Shown here: positions 1-8,055 of the stretch, in pieces | How the letters are laid out: the number at the start of each line of letters is the position of its first letter | Position numbering within the stretch: position 1 is the stretch's first letter | Assembly: GCF_040436405.1 (NCBI RefSeq) | Contig: NZ_AP031575.1 | Span: 810,501 to 874,500 of the forward strand | DNA: 64,000 nt | Reading direction: 5' to 3' | Source of the DNA: Marinomonas sp. THO17 | GTDB lineage: Bacteria > Pseudomonadota > Gammaproteobacteria > Pseudomonadales > Marinomonadaceae | Made by a program: the position numbers and the translations under genes | The notes under the pieces: generated by a model | Told to the model about the DNA's origin: nothing | The model's database searches: none | The model's input: the letters and a program-made list of their open reading frames with translations, nothing else

Positions 1-122
1 GCACCAGATGCAGTCGCACTATGATCGTTTAAGGCGAATCCAGCTGAATATGCACTGGACGCTGCAGCAACAGACACAGCAACAATGCTTGCCTTAAACA
101 AGCCTTTAGATGAAGTAGTCAT
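1..122 (-). CDS. FadL-family outer-membrane protein, N-terminus only
   Basis: Only the first 40 codons are in the window; the gene continues past the left edge. The translation begins MTTSSKGLFKAS, followed by a hydrophobic alanine/valine stretch and a signal-peptidase-like AYSA site. The mature start reads GFALNDHSATASG. FadL/OmpP1 long-chain fatty acid porins typically begin AGFQLNE.S..G.G, so I infer a FadL-type transporter that takes up hydrophobic compounds across the outer membrane. A GGAGA ribosome-binding site sits about six bases before the ATG. Another beta-barrel family cannot be excluded from so short a piece. Confidence 0.6.
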   Translation of the reverse strand, partial: MTTSSKGLFKASIVAVSVAAASSAYSAGFALNDHSATASG

Positions 123-347
123 AATAATCTCCATTATTATTGTTATTGGAAAATACGATTTTTTTACTTAGTCTTTAACGTTTCTATTATAGAATTCCGT
201 TGACTGATATTACCAGTATGTATTTCATGCGCAATACAATATTCAAAAAATAACAACAAAAAACTATCAAGTACAAATAAAAAGTCATACAACAGCCAAC
301 AACTCATATTTGAAGAATAGGTCATAAAGAGGATTATTGGAAAAGAA

Positions 348-423
348 TGGTGGGTGTGGAGAGGTTCGAACTCCCGACATTCGCCTTGTAAGGGCGACGC
401 TCTCCCAACTGAGCTACACACCC
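348..423 (-). tRNA. tRNA-Val(UAC), copy 1
   Basis: The minus strand folds as a 76-nt cloverleaf with acceptor GGGTGTG/CACACCC, D-arm, anticodon loop CTTACAA (anticodon TAC), T-loop TTCGAAC and an encoded CCA. It is the last gene of the array in transcription order. I see no clear intrinsic terminator between it and the FadL-type gene (123-347). Confidence 0.95.
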
Positions 424-455
424 ATTTTAGATTTACATCTCTAATGGAAAGATGA

Positions 456-520
456 GGAGTTCTTAACTCCCGGTGTCTATGCGCCTTGTTAGGACAGAAT
501 CCCAACTGAGCTACACACCC
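456..520 (-). pseudogene. tRNA-Val-derived element 1
   Basis: The 5' third matches tRNA-Val (GGGTGTGTAGCTCAGTTGGG), but the anticodon region is diverged. A T-arm-like hairpin GGAGTT-AAG-AACTCC ends the similarity, and the 3' acceptor strand and CCA are missing. It cannot close an acceptor stem, so it is not a working tRNA. Confidence 0.8.
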
Positions 521-552
521 ATTTTAGATTTACATCTCTAATGGAAAGATGA

Positions 553-617
553 GGAGTTATTAACTCCCGGTGACTATGCGCCTTGTTAGGACAGAATCCC
601 AACTGAGCTAAACAGCC
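553..617 (-). pseudogene. tRNA-Val-derived element 2
   Basis: Same element as copy 1 with a diverged 5' end (GGCTGTTTAGC). The 3' hairpin is GGAGTT-AAT-AACTCC. One base change (GTCA for GACA) breaks the short central TGTC/GACA pairing found in most other copies. Confidence 0.75.
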
Positions 618-647
618 TTCATTGTTTTACATCTTGAGGATAGATGA

Positions 648-712
648 GGAGTTCTTAACTCCCGGTGTCTATGCGCCTTGTTAGGACAGAATCCCAACTG
701 AGCTACACACCC
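648..712 (-). pseudogene. tRNA-Val-derived element 3
   Basis: By eye identical to element 1, including the AAG-loop hairpin and the TTTAGATTTACATC flank that leads to the next element. Confidence 0.8.
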
Positions 713-744
713 ATTTTAGATTTACATCTCTAATGGAAAGATGA

Positions 745-810
745 GGAGTTCTTAACTCCCGGTGTCTATGCGCCTTGTTAGGACAAATTCCCAACTTAGC
801 TACCCCCCCC
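745..810 (-). pseudogene. tRNA-Val-derived element 4
   Basis: Same element with its 5' end replaced by a run of eight G (minus strand) and TAGCTAAG in place of TAGCTCAG. The 3' hairpin is GGAGTT-AAG-AACTCC. Part of it lies inside the 671-bp duplicated segment. Confidence 0.75.
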
Positions 811-862
811 GCTAACCGTTTACTTTAGTAACGTTAACTTGAGTTTTACATCTTATGAAAGA

Positions 863-939
863 TGGCGGAACGGACGGGACTCGAACCCGCGACCCCCTGC
901 GTGACAGGCAGGTATTCTAACCAACTGAACTACCGCTCC
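863..939 (-). tRNA. tRNA-Asp(GUC), copy 1
   Basis: A 77-nt cloverleaf with acceptor GGAGCGG/CCGTTCC, discriminator G, encoded CCA and anticodon arm CCTGC-CTGTCAC-GCAGG (anticodon GTC). A hairpin CATCTT-TCAT-AAGATG starts within its CCA and precedes the next element. Confidence 0.95.
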
Positions 940-973
940 ATTGTCATAGGTTGTTTAGCCACTCTCCTATAAG

Positions 974-1049
974 TGGTGGGTGTGGAGAGGTTCGAACTCC
1001 CGACATTCGCCTTGTAAGGGCGACGCTCTCCCAACTGAGCTACACACCC
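974..1049 (-). tRNA. tRNA-Val(UAC), copy 2
   Basis: Same 76-nt sequence as copy 1, with anticodon TAC and encoded CCA. It is followed 34 nt later by tRNA-Asp copy 1. The spacer begins with a CCACT/AGTGG pairing that would include the tRNA CCA. Confidence 0.95.
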
Positions 1050-1073
1050 ATTGCCATTTTAGATCTGACGATC

Positions 1074-1138
1074 GAAGTTCTTAACTCCCGGTGTCTATGC
1101 GCCTTGTTAGGACAGAATCCCAACTGAGCTACACACCC
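1074..1138 (-). pseudogene. tRNA-Val-derived element 5
   Basis: Val-like 5' acceptor strand and D-arm are intact. The 3' hairpin is GGAGTT-AAG-AACTTC, where a G-U wobble preserves pairing. No 3' acceptor strand. Confidence 0.75.
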
Positions 1139-1147
1139 GCTTCATAT

Positions 1148-1211
1148 GGAGTTTTCACTCCCGGTGTCTATGCGCCTTGTTAGGACAACTTCCCAACTGA
1201 GCTACACACCC
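1148..1211 (-). pseudogene. tRNA-Val-derived element 6
   Basis: Hairpin of the second class: GGAGT-GAAA-ACTCC, with a GNRA-type tetraloop. The Val-like 5' half is intact and the 3' acceptor strand is missing. Confidence 0.75.
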
Positions 1212-1237
1212 ATCGATATTTTACATCTTATGAAAGA

Positions 1238-1314
1238 TGGCGGAACGGACGGGACTCGAACCCGCGACCCCCTGCGTGACAGGCAGGTATTCTAACCAAC
1301 TGAACTACCGCTCC
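1238..1314 (-). tRNA. tRNA-Asp(GUC), copy 2
   Basis: Same 77-nt tRNA-Asp sequence, anticodon GTC, encoded CCA. Confidence 0.95.
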
Positions 1315-1348
1315 ATTGTCATAGGTTGTTTAGCCACTTTCCTATAAG

Positions 1349-1424
1349 TGGTGGGTGTGGAGAGGTTCGAACTCCCGACATTCGCCTTGTAAGGGCGACG
1401 CTCTCCCAACTGAGCTACACACCC
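1349..1424 (-). tRNA. tRNA-Val(UAC), copy 3
   Basis: Same 76-nt tRNA-Val sequence, anticodon TAC, encoded CCA. The spacer to the Asp gene differs from copy 2 by one base (CTTTCC for CTCTCC on the plus strand). Confidence 0.95.
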
Positions 1425-1456
1425 ATTTTAGATTTACATCTCTAATGGAGAGATGT

Positions 1457-1520
1457 GGAGTTTTCACTCCCGGTGTCTATGCGCCTTGTTAGGACAGAAT
1501 CCCAACTGAGCTACACACCC
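1457..1520 (-). pseudogene. tRNA-Val-derived element 7
   Basis: GAAA-loop hairpin class (GGAGT-GAAA-ACTCC) with the Val-like 5' half intact. No 3' acceptor strand. Confidence 0.75.
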
Positions 1521-1544
1521 ATTGCCATTTTAGATCTGACCATC

Positions 1545-1609
1545 GGAGTTCTTAACTCCCGGTGTCTATGCACCTTGTTAGGACAAATTCCCAACTGAGC
1601 TACACACCC
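1545..1609 (-). pseudogene. tRNA-Val-derived element 8
   Basis: AAG-loop hairpin class. The central region carries GGTGCATAG in place of GGCGCATAG. Val-like 5' half intact, no 3' acceptor strand. Confidence 0.75.
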
Positions 1610-1635
1610 ATCGATATTTTACATCCTGAGAAAGA

Positions 1636-1712
1636 TGGCGGAACGGACGGGACTCGAACCCGCGACCCCCTGCGTGACAGGCAGGTATTCTAACCAACTG
1701 AACTACCGCTCC
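1636..1712 (-). tRNA. tRNA-Asp(GUC), copy 3
   Basis: Same 77-nt tRNA-Asp sequence, anticodon GTC, encoded CCA. Confidence 0.95.
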
Positions 1713-1746
1713 AGTGTCATAGGTTGTTTAGCCACTCTCCTATAAG

Positions 1747-1822
1747 TGGTGGGTGTGGAGAGGTTCGAACTCCCGACATTCGCCTTGTAAGGGCGACGCT
1801 CTCCCAACTGAGCTACACACCC
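1747..1822 (-). tRNA. tRNA-Val(UAC), copy 4
   Basis: Same 76-nt tRNA-Val sequence, anticodon TAC, encoded CCA. Confidence 0.95.
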
Positions 1823-1846
1823 ATTGCCATTTTAGATCTGACGATC

Positions 1847-1911
1847 GAAGTTCTTAACTCCCGGTGTCTATGCGCCTTGTTAGGACAGAATCCCAACTGA
1901 GCTACACACCC
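1847..1911 (-). pseudogene. tRNA-Val-derived element 9
   Basis: Matches element 5, including the wobble-paired GGAGTT-AAG-AACTTC hairpin. Confidence 0.75.
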
Positions 1912-1920
1912 GCTTCATGT

Positions 1921-1985
1921 GGAGCTTTCACTCCCGGTGTCTATGCGCCTTGTTAGGACAAATTCCCAACTTAGCTACCCCCCCC
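1921..1985 (-). pseudogene. tRNA-Val-derived element 10
   Basis: GAAA-loop hairpin GGAGU-GAAA-GCUCC, in which A-to-G keeps a U-G pair. The 5' end has the eight-G run and TAGCTAAG of element 4. Confidence 0.75.
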
Positions 1986-2037
1986 GCTAACCGTTTACTT
2001 TAGTAACGTTAACTTGAGTTTTACATCTTATGAAAGA

Positions 2038-2114
2038 TGGCGGAACGGACGGGACTCGAACCCGCGACCCCCTGCGTGACAGGCAGGTATTCTAACCAAC
2101 TGAACTACCGCTCC
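2038..2114 (-). tRNA. tRNA-Asp(GUC), copy 4
   Basis: Same 77-nt tRNA-Asp sequence, anticodon GTC, encoded CCA. Confidence 0.95.
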
Positions 2115-2148
2115 ATTGTCATAGGTTGTTTAGCCACTCTCCTATAAG

Positions 2149-2224
2149 TGGTGGGTGTGGAGAGGTTCGAACTCCCGACATTCGCCTTGTAAGGGCGACG
2201 CTCTCCCAACTGAGCTACACACCC
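2149..2224 (-). tRNA. tRNA-Val(UAC), copy 5
   Basis: Same 76-nt tRNA-Val sequence, anticodon TAC, encoded CCA. Confidence 0.95.
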
Positions 2225-2248
2225 ATTGCCATTTTAGATCTGACGATC

Positions 2249-2313
2249 GAAGTTCTTAACTCCCGGTGTCTATGCGCCTTGTTAGGACAGAATCCCAACT
2301 GAGCTACACACCC
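2249..2313 (-). pseudogene. tRNA-Val-derived element 11
   Basis: Duplicate of element 5 within the 671-bp repeat, with the wobble-paired AAG-loop hairpin. Confidence 0.75.
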
Positions 2314-2322
2314 GCTTCATAT

Positions 2323-2386
2323 GGAGTTTTCACTCCCGGTGTCTATGCGCCTTGTTAGGACAACTTCCCAACTGAGCTACACACCC
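2323..2386 (-). pseudogene. tRNA-Val-derived element 12
   Basis: Duplicate of element 6 within the 671-bp repeat, with the GAAA-loop hairpin. Confidence 0.75.
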
Positions 2387-2412
2387 ATCGATATTTTACA
2401 TCTTATGAAAGA

Positions 2413-2489
2413 TGGCGGAACGGACGGGACTCGAACCCGCGACCCCCTGCGTGACAGGCAGGTATTCTAACCAACTGAACTACCGCTCC
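2413..2489 (-). tRNA. tRNA-Asp(GUC), copy 5
   Basis: Same 77-nt tRNA-Asp sequence, anticodon GTC, encoded CCA. It is the first Asp gene in transcription order. Confidence 0.95.
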
Positions 2490-2523
2490 ATTGTCATAGG
2501 TTGTTTAGCCACTTTCCTATAAG

Positions 2524-2599
2524 TGGTGGGTGTGGAGAGGTTCGAACTCCCGACATTCGCCTTGTAAGGGCGACGCTCTCCCAACTGAGCTACACACCC
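2524..2599 (-). tRNA. tRNA-Val(UAC), copy 6
   Basis: Same 76-nt tRNA-Val sequence, anticodon TAC, encoded CCA. It is the first Val gene in transcription order. Confidence 0.95.
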
Positions 2600-2654
2600 A
2601 CTAACCGTTTACTTGCGTAACGTTAACTTGAGTTTTACATCTTAAGAAAGATGT

Positions 2655-2720
2655 GGAGTTCTGAACTCCCGGTATCTATGCACCTTGTTAGGACAAAATT
2701 CCCAACTGAGCCAGACATCC
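2655..2720 (-). pseudogene. tRNA-Val-derived element 13
   Basis: The most diverged copy and the first in transcription order. The 5' end reads GGATGTCTGGCTCAGTTGGG and the hairpin is GGAGTT-CAG-AACTCC. The central TGTC/GATA pairing is kept through a G-U wobble. Confidence 0.7.
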
Positions 2721-2760
2721 AACTCATTCAGCTGGCCTCATCACTATTAACAATAGTGAG

Positions 2761-2836
2761 TGGTGCCGCCACCAAGAGTCGAACTCGGGACCCTCTGATT
2801 ACAAGTCAGATGCTCTACCAACTGAGCTATAGCGGC
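2761..2836 (-). tRNA. tRNA-Thr(UGU), copy 1
   Basis: A 76-nt cloverleaf with acceptor GCCGCTA/TGGCGGC, anticodon arm TCTGA-CTTGTAA-TCAGA (anticodon TGT), T-loop TTCGACT and encoded ACCA. Confidence 0.95.
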
Positions 2837-2881
2837 ATAACGCCAAATAAAAATATTATTACTTTCTCAATAGTGAAGTAA

Positions 2882-2957
2882 TGGTGCCGCCACCAAGAGT
2901 CGAACTCGGGACCCTCTGATTACAAGTCAGATGCTCTACCAACTGAGCTATAGCGGC
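2882..2957 (-). tRNA. tRNA-Thr(UGU), copy 2
   Basis: Same 76-nt tRNA-Thr sequence. The spacers between the four Thr genes (about 45-60 nt) share no clear similarity, unlike those of the Val/Asp part. Confidence 0.95.
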
Positions 2958-3000
2958 ATAACTATAGCTAACGCAGTTTACTCTTATCATTCCATATAAA

Positions 3001-3076
3001 TGGTGCCGCCACCAAGAGTCGAACTCGGGACCCTCTGATTACAAGTCAGATGCTCTACCAACTGAGCTATAGCGGC
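3001..3076 (-). tRNA. tRNA-Thr(UGU), copy 3
   Basis: Same 76-nt tRNA-Thr sequence, anticodon TGT, encoded CCA. Confidence 0.95.
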
Positions 3077-3137
3077 TTTAACAAAAGCAAAATCTTTTTT
3101 AATCTCTTACCTAAAGCAAGACATTTTCACCAAGAAA

Positions 3138-3213
3138 TGGTGCCGCCACCAAGAGTCGAACTCGGGACCCTCTGATTACAAGTCAGATGCTCTACCAACT
3201 GAGCTATAGCGGC
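3138..3213 (-). tRNA. tRNA-Thr(UGU), copy 4
   Basis: Same 76-nt tRNA-Thr sequence, anticodon TGT, encoded CCA. It starts 10 nt after the Pro gene ends. Confidence 0.95.
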
Positions 3214-3223
3214 TAAAAATTCT

Positions 3224-3300
3224 TGGTCGGGACGGCAGGATTTGAACCTGCGACCACTAGCACCCCATGCTAGTGCGCTACCAGGCTGCGCTACGCCCCG
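3224..3300 (-). tRNA. tRNA-Pro(GGG)
   Basis: A 77-nt cloverleaf beginning CGGGGCG with anticodon arm CTAGC-ATGGGGT-GCTAG (anticodon GGG) and encoded CCA. It is the first gene of the minus-strand array. A tRNA-Pro close to ihfA is also found in some pseudomonads (recalled, not searched). Confidence 0.95.
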
Positions 3301-3330
3301 ATGCAAACAACAACACTGTCGTTGTCAGCG

Positions 3331-3343
3331 GGTGCGTATATTA
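3331..3343 (-). promoter_or_regulatory. candidate promoter of the tRNA array
   Basis: The minus strand has TAATAT (3338-3343) followed by a GC-rich discriminator ACGCACCC. This resembles the rnpB promoter in this window (TAATAT then GCGCCTC). No good -35 box is visible at 16-18 bp, so this is a weak prediction. Confidence 0.3.
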
Positions 3344-3513
3344 CTATAACGAGTTGAAAAGGGAAGACTTTTATTAACTTTTTTTCGATTTTATCACTGC
3401 ATTCTCAAAAGCAAATCAAATAGATTAAGCATTGATCTAAATATCATTATTCATGCCCTATCTTATTATCCGTGATCCACAATTTACCAAGTTGACTTAA
3501 TGTATACACACGC

Positions 3514-3540
3514 AAAAAAGCCACCATAGAGGTGGCTTTT
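3514..3540. terminator. terminator after ihfA
   Basis: Inverted repeat AAAAGCCACC / GGTGGCTTTT around a 5-nt loop, with an A-run on the plus strand giving a U-tract for minus-strand transcripts. It closes the pheST-ihfA transcript and could work in both directions. Confidence 0.85.
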
Positions 3541-3556
3541 CAGGCATCATTTGCGC

Positions 3557-3853
3557 TTACTCTTGCATATAATCTTCAACTTTAGACTTGAGCTTTTGAC
3601 CCGGCCTAAAGGTAACAACAGTACGAGCAGTAATTGGAATTTCTTCCCCTGTTTTTGGGTTTCGACCAGGCCGTTGACTCTTCTCTCGAACTTCGAAGTT
3701 ACCGAAGCCAGACAGTTTCACTTGTTCTCTTTCAACAAGGGAATTACGCACAACGCCAAAAAAACCCTCAACCAAATCTTTAGCATCTTTTTTACTAAGA
3801 CCAATTGAATCGACTAAGTTTTCAGCAAGGTCTGCTTTCGTCAACGATCCCAT
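3557..3853 (-). CDS. ihfA: integration host factor subunit alpha
   Basis: Encodes a 98-residue DNA-bending protein of the HU/IHF family that works as a heterodimer with IHF-beta in nucleoid architecture, transcription and recombination. The sequence shows the family core [13 protein letters not shown] (about 46-58) and the DNA-binding arm [17 protein letters not shown] (61-77), the latter essentially as in E. coli IhfA. It starts 4 nt after the pheT stop, and its AAGGGGG ribosome-binding site lies inside the end of pheT, so translation is probably coupled. The pheT-ihfA order is conserved in gammaproteobacteria. A strong terminator follows. Confidence 0.97.
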   Translation of the reverse strand: MGSLTKADLAENLVDSIGLSKKDAKDLVEGFFGVVRNSLVEREQVKLSGFGNFEVREKSQRPGRNPKTGEEIPITARTVVTFRPGQKLKSKVEDYMQE

Positions 3854-3857
3854 AAAT

Positions 3858-6242
3858 CTACCCCCTTACAACGGCTCCCAATTTTTCGGACAGTGCTTTC
3901 ACCGCCTGCTCGACAGAGTTGTTTACTTCTTCATCACTAAGAGTGTGTGAAGGATGCTGCCACGTCAAGCCCAAAGCAACACTTTTTTTCGATTCATCAA
4001 TACCTTGTCCCTGATAAACATCAAAAACCAACACATCTTTGAAAGCATCACCAGCAGATTGTACAATCACAGCTTCCAATTCATTCACCGGAACATCGCG
4101 ATCCAGTAACAAAGCAAGGTCACGTCGTACTTCCGGGAAACGAGATACCGCTTGATACTCTGGTAATGTCGCATTCAATACCGCATCTAAAGCAATATCA
4201 AACACATACAGAGTTTGCTTAGCACCCAGCGCTTTCGCTATTTGTGGATGTAACTCCCCCATCAAACCAACAAATTCACCGTTAAGGTAAATATTCGCAG
4301 AACGACCTGGATGCAAGAATTCACAGGTAGAACGCTGATAAGTCGGTTGACCACCATTGTTCACCGCAAATAAAGCTTCAACATGCGCTTTAAGATCATA
4401 GAAATCCACCTTCTCATTATTGTGGTACCAGGCTTCAGGATGACGACTTCCAGCAATCAAACCGGAAATTTGCAATTGCTGATCCAACTCATCAAGCGCA
4501 TCAACAGAACCGATAAAACGACGCCCAGTTTCAAACAAGCGTACACGGGATTGCTGACGGTTCTGATTGTATAAATAGGCTTTCACCAAACCTGGAATCA
4601 AACTTGGACGCATGACCCCCATATCCGCTGAGATAGGGTTTTCTAATGGCACAGGTTCAATTTCAGGTAAAAACTGCTTACTTAAGCTAGGGTCGATGAA
4701 ACTGTAAGTGACCGCTTCTTGATAACCATAAGAGACCAAAGTAGCACGCAATGATTGAATCGGTGTTTTAGATTCGCTCAATGGGGTGAAATTGACCGCG
4801 GCTGATGGCATAGAAGAAGGCAGATTATCGTAGCCATAAATACGCGCTACTTCTTCGATCAAATCCGCTTCAATAGCAATATCAAATCTGTGAGATGGTG
4901 CTTTTGCTACCCAAGCTTGATCCGTCACTTCAACCATTTCAAGACCAAGTCGCGTTAAGATATCAGTCACCAAGTCTTTTTCTAAAGACATGGCAAGATA
5001 CTGATCTAACTTTTGACGACGTAAGGTTACTTCAGTCGCGACAGGCAAAGCATCTTCATTCACCGCCTGAGTGATTGGACCAACTTGACCGCCAGCAATT
5101 TCCAATACCAGCTGAGTAGCACGCTCAATGGCTTTTTCTTGCAACGAAGCATCAACACCACGCTCAAAACGGTGAGATGAATCCGTATGCAAACCATAAG
5201 AACGGGCTTTGCCAGCTAAAGCTAATGGTGTAAAAAAAGCACTCTCAAGAAAAATGTCTTGTGTTTTCTCATTCACTCCTGATCCTTCGCCACCCATAAT
5301 ACCAGCAATAGCAAGTGGCGCCTGTTCATCAGCGATCACCATAGTATCTTCGCGCAAACTAATCTCTTGACCGTCTAGCAAGACAATCTTTTCACCAGCG
5401 CCTGCCATACGAACCACCACGGAACCACTTAAGTTCGCTAAGTCGAAGGCATGCATAGGCTGGCCTAATTCCAACATTACATAATTGGTAATGTCGACAA
5501 TAGGATCAATCGAACGAATGCCGCTACGACGCAGTTTTTCTGTCATCCACAATGGCGTTTCTGCGCTGACATTCACACCGCGGATCACACGACCAAGGTA
5601 ACGTGGACAGGCATCAGTCGCCTCCACTTTCACAGGAAAAGCATCCGCTATACTCACTTCTGCAGCCTGAATAGCAACCGGCGTCAGATCAACTTTATTC
5701 AATACACCTACTTCACGAGCCAAACCCGCAACACTTAGGCAATCACTACGATTTGGCGTCAAATCAACGTCAATGATCTGATCATCTAACCCTAGAAAAG
5801 CACGAAAATCCTCGCCTGTTGTCGCACCTAGTGGCAATTCCATAATGCCGTCGTTGTCTTCACTTACACCTAATTCAGAAGCGGAGCACAACATACCGAA
5901 CGACTCAACCTGACGCAACTTGGCTTTTTTGATTTTGAAATCATCACCTAATACAGCGCCAATTTTAGCGAATGGAATCTTAATTCCTGGACGAGCGTTT
6001 GGCGCGCCACATACCACTTGAAATTCTTCTTTACCATCTGACACACGACAAACTTGTAACTTGTCGGCATTCGGGTGTGGCTCAGCAGCCAAGATTTCAC
6101 CCACAACTACACCACTGAAGGGTGCCGCAGCTGGCAATACTTCATCAACTTCTAAGCCAGCCATGGTAATTTGAGCAACCAAATCATCGCTACTGATGTT
6201 TGGATTGACCCACTCTCTTAGCCAATTCTCACTAACTTTCAT
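3858..6242 (-). CDS. pheT: phenylalanyl-tRNA synthetase beta subunit
   Basis: A 794-residue beta chain of the alpha2-beta2 class IIc enzyme that charges tRNA-Phe in the cytoplasm. The N-terminus ([14 protein letters not shown]) leads into an EMAP/tRNA-binding-like domain at about 40-150 ([20 protein letters not shown]). The B3/4 editing and B5 regions follow, and a C-terminal ferredoxin-like anticodon-binding domain begins around residue 700 ([19 protein letters not shown]). Length is normal (E. coli 795). It lies 22 nt downstream of pheS and almost touches ihfA, forming a pheS-pheT-ihfA unit. Confidence 0.98.
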   Translation of the reverse strand: MKVSENWLREWVNPNISSDDLVAQITMAGLEVDEVLPAAAPFSGVVVGEILAAEPHPNADKLQVCRVSDGKEEFQVVCGAPNARPGIKIPFAKIGAVLGDDFKIKKAKLRQVESFGMLCSASELGVSEDNDGIMELPLGATTGEDFRAFLGLDDQIIDVDLTPNRSDCLSVAGLAREVGVLNKVDLTPVAIQAAEVSIADAFPVKVEATDACPRYLGRVIRGVNVSAETPLWMTEKLRRSGIRSIDPIVDITNYVMLELGQPMHAFDLANLSGSVVVRMAGAGEKIVLLDGQEISLREDTMVIADEQAPLAIAGIMGGEGSGVNEKTQDIFLESAFFTPLALAGKARSYGLHTDSSHRFERGVDASLQEKAIERATQLVLEIAGGQVGPITQAVNEDALPVATEVTLRRQKLDQYLAMSLEKDLVTDILTRLGLEMVEVTDQAWVAKAPSHRFDIAIEADLIEEVARIYGYDNLPSSMPSAAVNFTPLSESKTPIQSLRATLVSYGYQEAVTYSFIDPSLSKQFLPEIEPVPLENPISADMGVMRPSLIPGLVKAYLYNQNRQQSRVRLFETGRRFIGSVDALDELDQQLQISGLIAGSRHPEAWYHNNEKVDFYDLKAHVEALFAVNNGGQPTYQRSTCEFLHPGRSANIYLNGEFVGLMGELHPQIAKALGAKQTLYVFDIALDAVLNATLPEYQAVSRFPEVRRDLALLLDRDVPVNELEAVIVQSAGDAFKDVLVFDVYQGQGIDESKKSVALGLTWQHPSHTLSDEEVNNSVEQAVKALSEKLGAVVRG

Positions 6243-6264
6243 ATAAACATCCTAGGTCGACTGA

Positions 6265-7263
<999 letters not shown>

Positions 7264-7274
7264 TCACTCCAAAA

Positions 7275-7312
7275 AATAAAATAGGGGAAGAGCATTGGCT
7301 CTTCCCCTATTA
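7275..7312 (-). terminator. pheS leader terminator / candidate attenuator
   Basis: In the minus-strand RNA a 13-bp stem AATAGGGGAAGAG / CTCTTCCCCTATT closes on CCAATG and is followed by TTATTTTTT, then immediately by the pheS ribosome-binding site. Upstream, AAGAGCAT (plus-strand ATGCTCTT, 7346-7353) can pair with ATGCTCTT in the loop and 3' arm. That gives an alternative antiterminator fold. Position and structure suggest attenuation of pheST, as known in E. coli, but I see no Phe-rich leader peptide upstream of the hairpin. Confidence 0.75.
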
Positions 7313-7386
7313 AAGACTGCATTGAGTCACTCGTTCTATTAAGAGATGCTCTTTCAAGATCGAATCACCCTAAGGCTACGTCAGAA

Positions 7387-7743
7387 TTAAGCCAAGCTTG
7401 CTTTCGCTTTTTCAACGATCGCTGCAAAAACTTCTTTCTCGTACACAGCTAGATCAGCCAAAACTTTACGGTCGATTTCGATTGCAGCTTTCTTAAGACC
7501 TGCAATGAAACGGCTATAAGACAAACCGTTTAGACGAGCCGCAGCGTTAATACGAGCAATCCACAATGCACGGAATTGACGCTTACGTTGACGACGGTCA
7601 CGGTATTGATATTGACCAGCTTTGATGACAGCTTGTTTTGCTACACGAAATACACGACTACGTGCACCGTAGTAACCTTTAGCTTGCTTTAAAATCTTCT
7701 TGTGACGGCGACGAGCCTGAACACCACGTTTTACGCGAGGCAT
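7387..7743 (-). CDS. rplT: 50S ribosomal protein L20
   Basis: A 118-residue, very basic early 23S-rRNA-binding assembly protein ([19 protein letters not shown]...), full length for the family. In E. coli L20 also represses translation of rpmI-rplT, and that feedback is likely here because the infC-rpmI-rplT order is the same. An AAAGGGT ribosome-binding site precedes the start. Confidence 0.98.
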   Translation of the reverse strand: MPRVKRGVQARRRHKKILKQAKGYYGARSRVFRVAKQAVIKAGQYQYRDRRQRKRQFRALWIARINAAARLNGLSYSRFIAGLKKAAIEIDRKVLADLAVYEKEVFAAIVEKAKASLA

Positions 7744-7786
7744 AATATAAACCCTTTACTAATGAATTAATGACTAAAAATGAAAC

Positions 7787-7981
7787 TTAAACGTATGGCA
7801 ACATGCGTACAATTAACGCTTTGTCGCTTTGTGCAACTTGGTTCAAAGAACGAAGATGACGTTTACGCTTAGTCGATTTCTTAGTCAAAATGTGACTAGT
7901 ATGAGACTGCTTATGTTTAAAACCATTCGCGGTACGTTTGAAGCGCTTAGCTGCGCCACTGTGTGACTTAATTTTGGACAT
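7787..7981 (-). CDS. rpmI: 50S ribosomal protein L35
   Basis: A 64-residue basic ribosomal protein ([22 protein letters not shown]...), the standard length. It lies between infC and rplT, 43 nt upstream of rplT. Its ribosome-binding site is weak (GAGAGTGG, rather far from the ATG), as would fit translational control by L20. Confidence 0.97.
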   Translation of the reverse strand: MSKIKSHSGAAKRFKRTANGFKHKQSHTSHILTKKSTKRKRHLRSLNQVAQSDKALIVRMLPYV

Positions 7982-8025
7982 GATAAAACCACTCTCGCAT
8001 TCGTTAATGTTAATGTAATTTACCT

Positions 8026-8049
8026 ACGCGACGCATAATCACGCCGCGT
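8026..8049 (-). promoter_or_regulatory. infC-rpmI intergenic hairpin, candidate L20 operator
   Basis: The RNA can form ACGCGGC-(10 nt)-GTCGCGT, a 7-bp stem with one G-U pair, shortly after the infC stop. L20 autoregulation in E. coli uses an RNA structure between infC and rpmI. Assigning that role here is inference from position only. Confidence 0.35.
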
Positions 8050-8055
8050 GAGAAA

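Larger units (their letters stand above)
755..1425. repeat. 671-bp direct repeat, copy A
   Basis: By eye this segment is identical to 1930-2600 (constant offset 1175). It contains tRNA-Asp, tRNA-Val, two tRNA-Val-derived elements, tRNA-Asp and tRNA-Val with all their spacers. Identity stops abruptly at both ends (754 differs from 1929, 1426 from 2601). This indicates recent duplication or gene conversion within the array. Confidence 0.85.
1930..2600. repeat. 671-bp direct repeat, copy B
   Basis: By eye identical to 755-1425. The left boundary falls inside the terminal hairpin of a tRNA-Val-derived element and the right boundary one base past a tRNA-Val gene. Both breakpoints therefore lie in tRNA-like sequence. 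Confidence 0.85.

Noticed and set aside
164-505. A 113-codon minus-strand open frame across the first tRNA-Val gene
   Set aside because: It runs through a tRNA and a tRNA-like element and has no family resemblance. Its openness follows from the repeated tRNA sequence.
348-2720. CRISPR-like appearance of regularly repeated short units
   Set aside because: The repeated units are tRNA genes and tRNA-derived elements with similar, not unique, spacers. No cas genes are present.
456-2720. The 13 tRNA-Val-like elements as functional tRNAs
   Set aside because: They lack the 3' acceptor strand and CCA, and the anticodon arm cannot form normally, so a cloverleaf is impossible.
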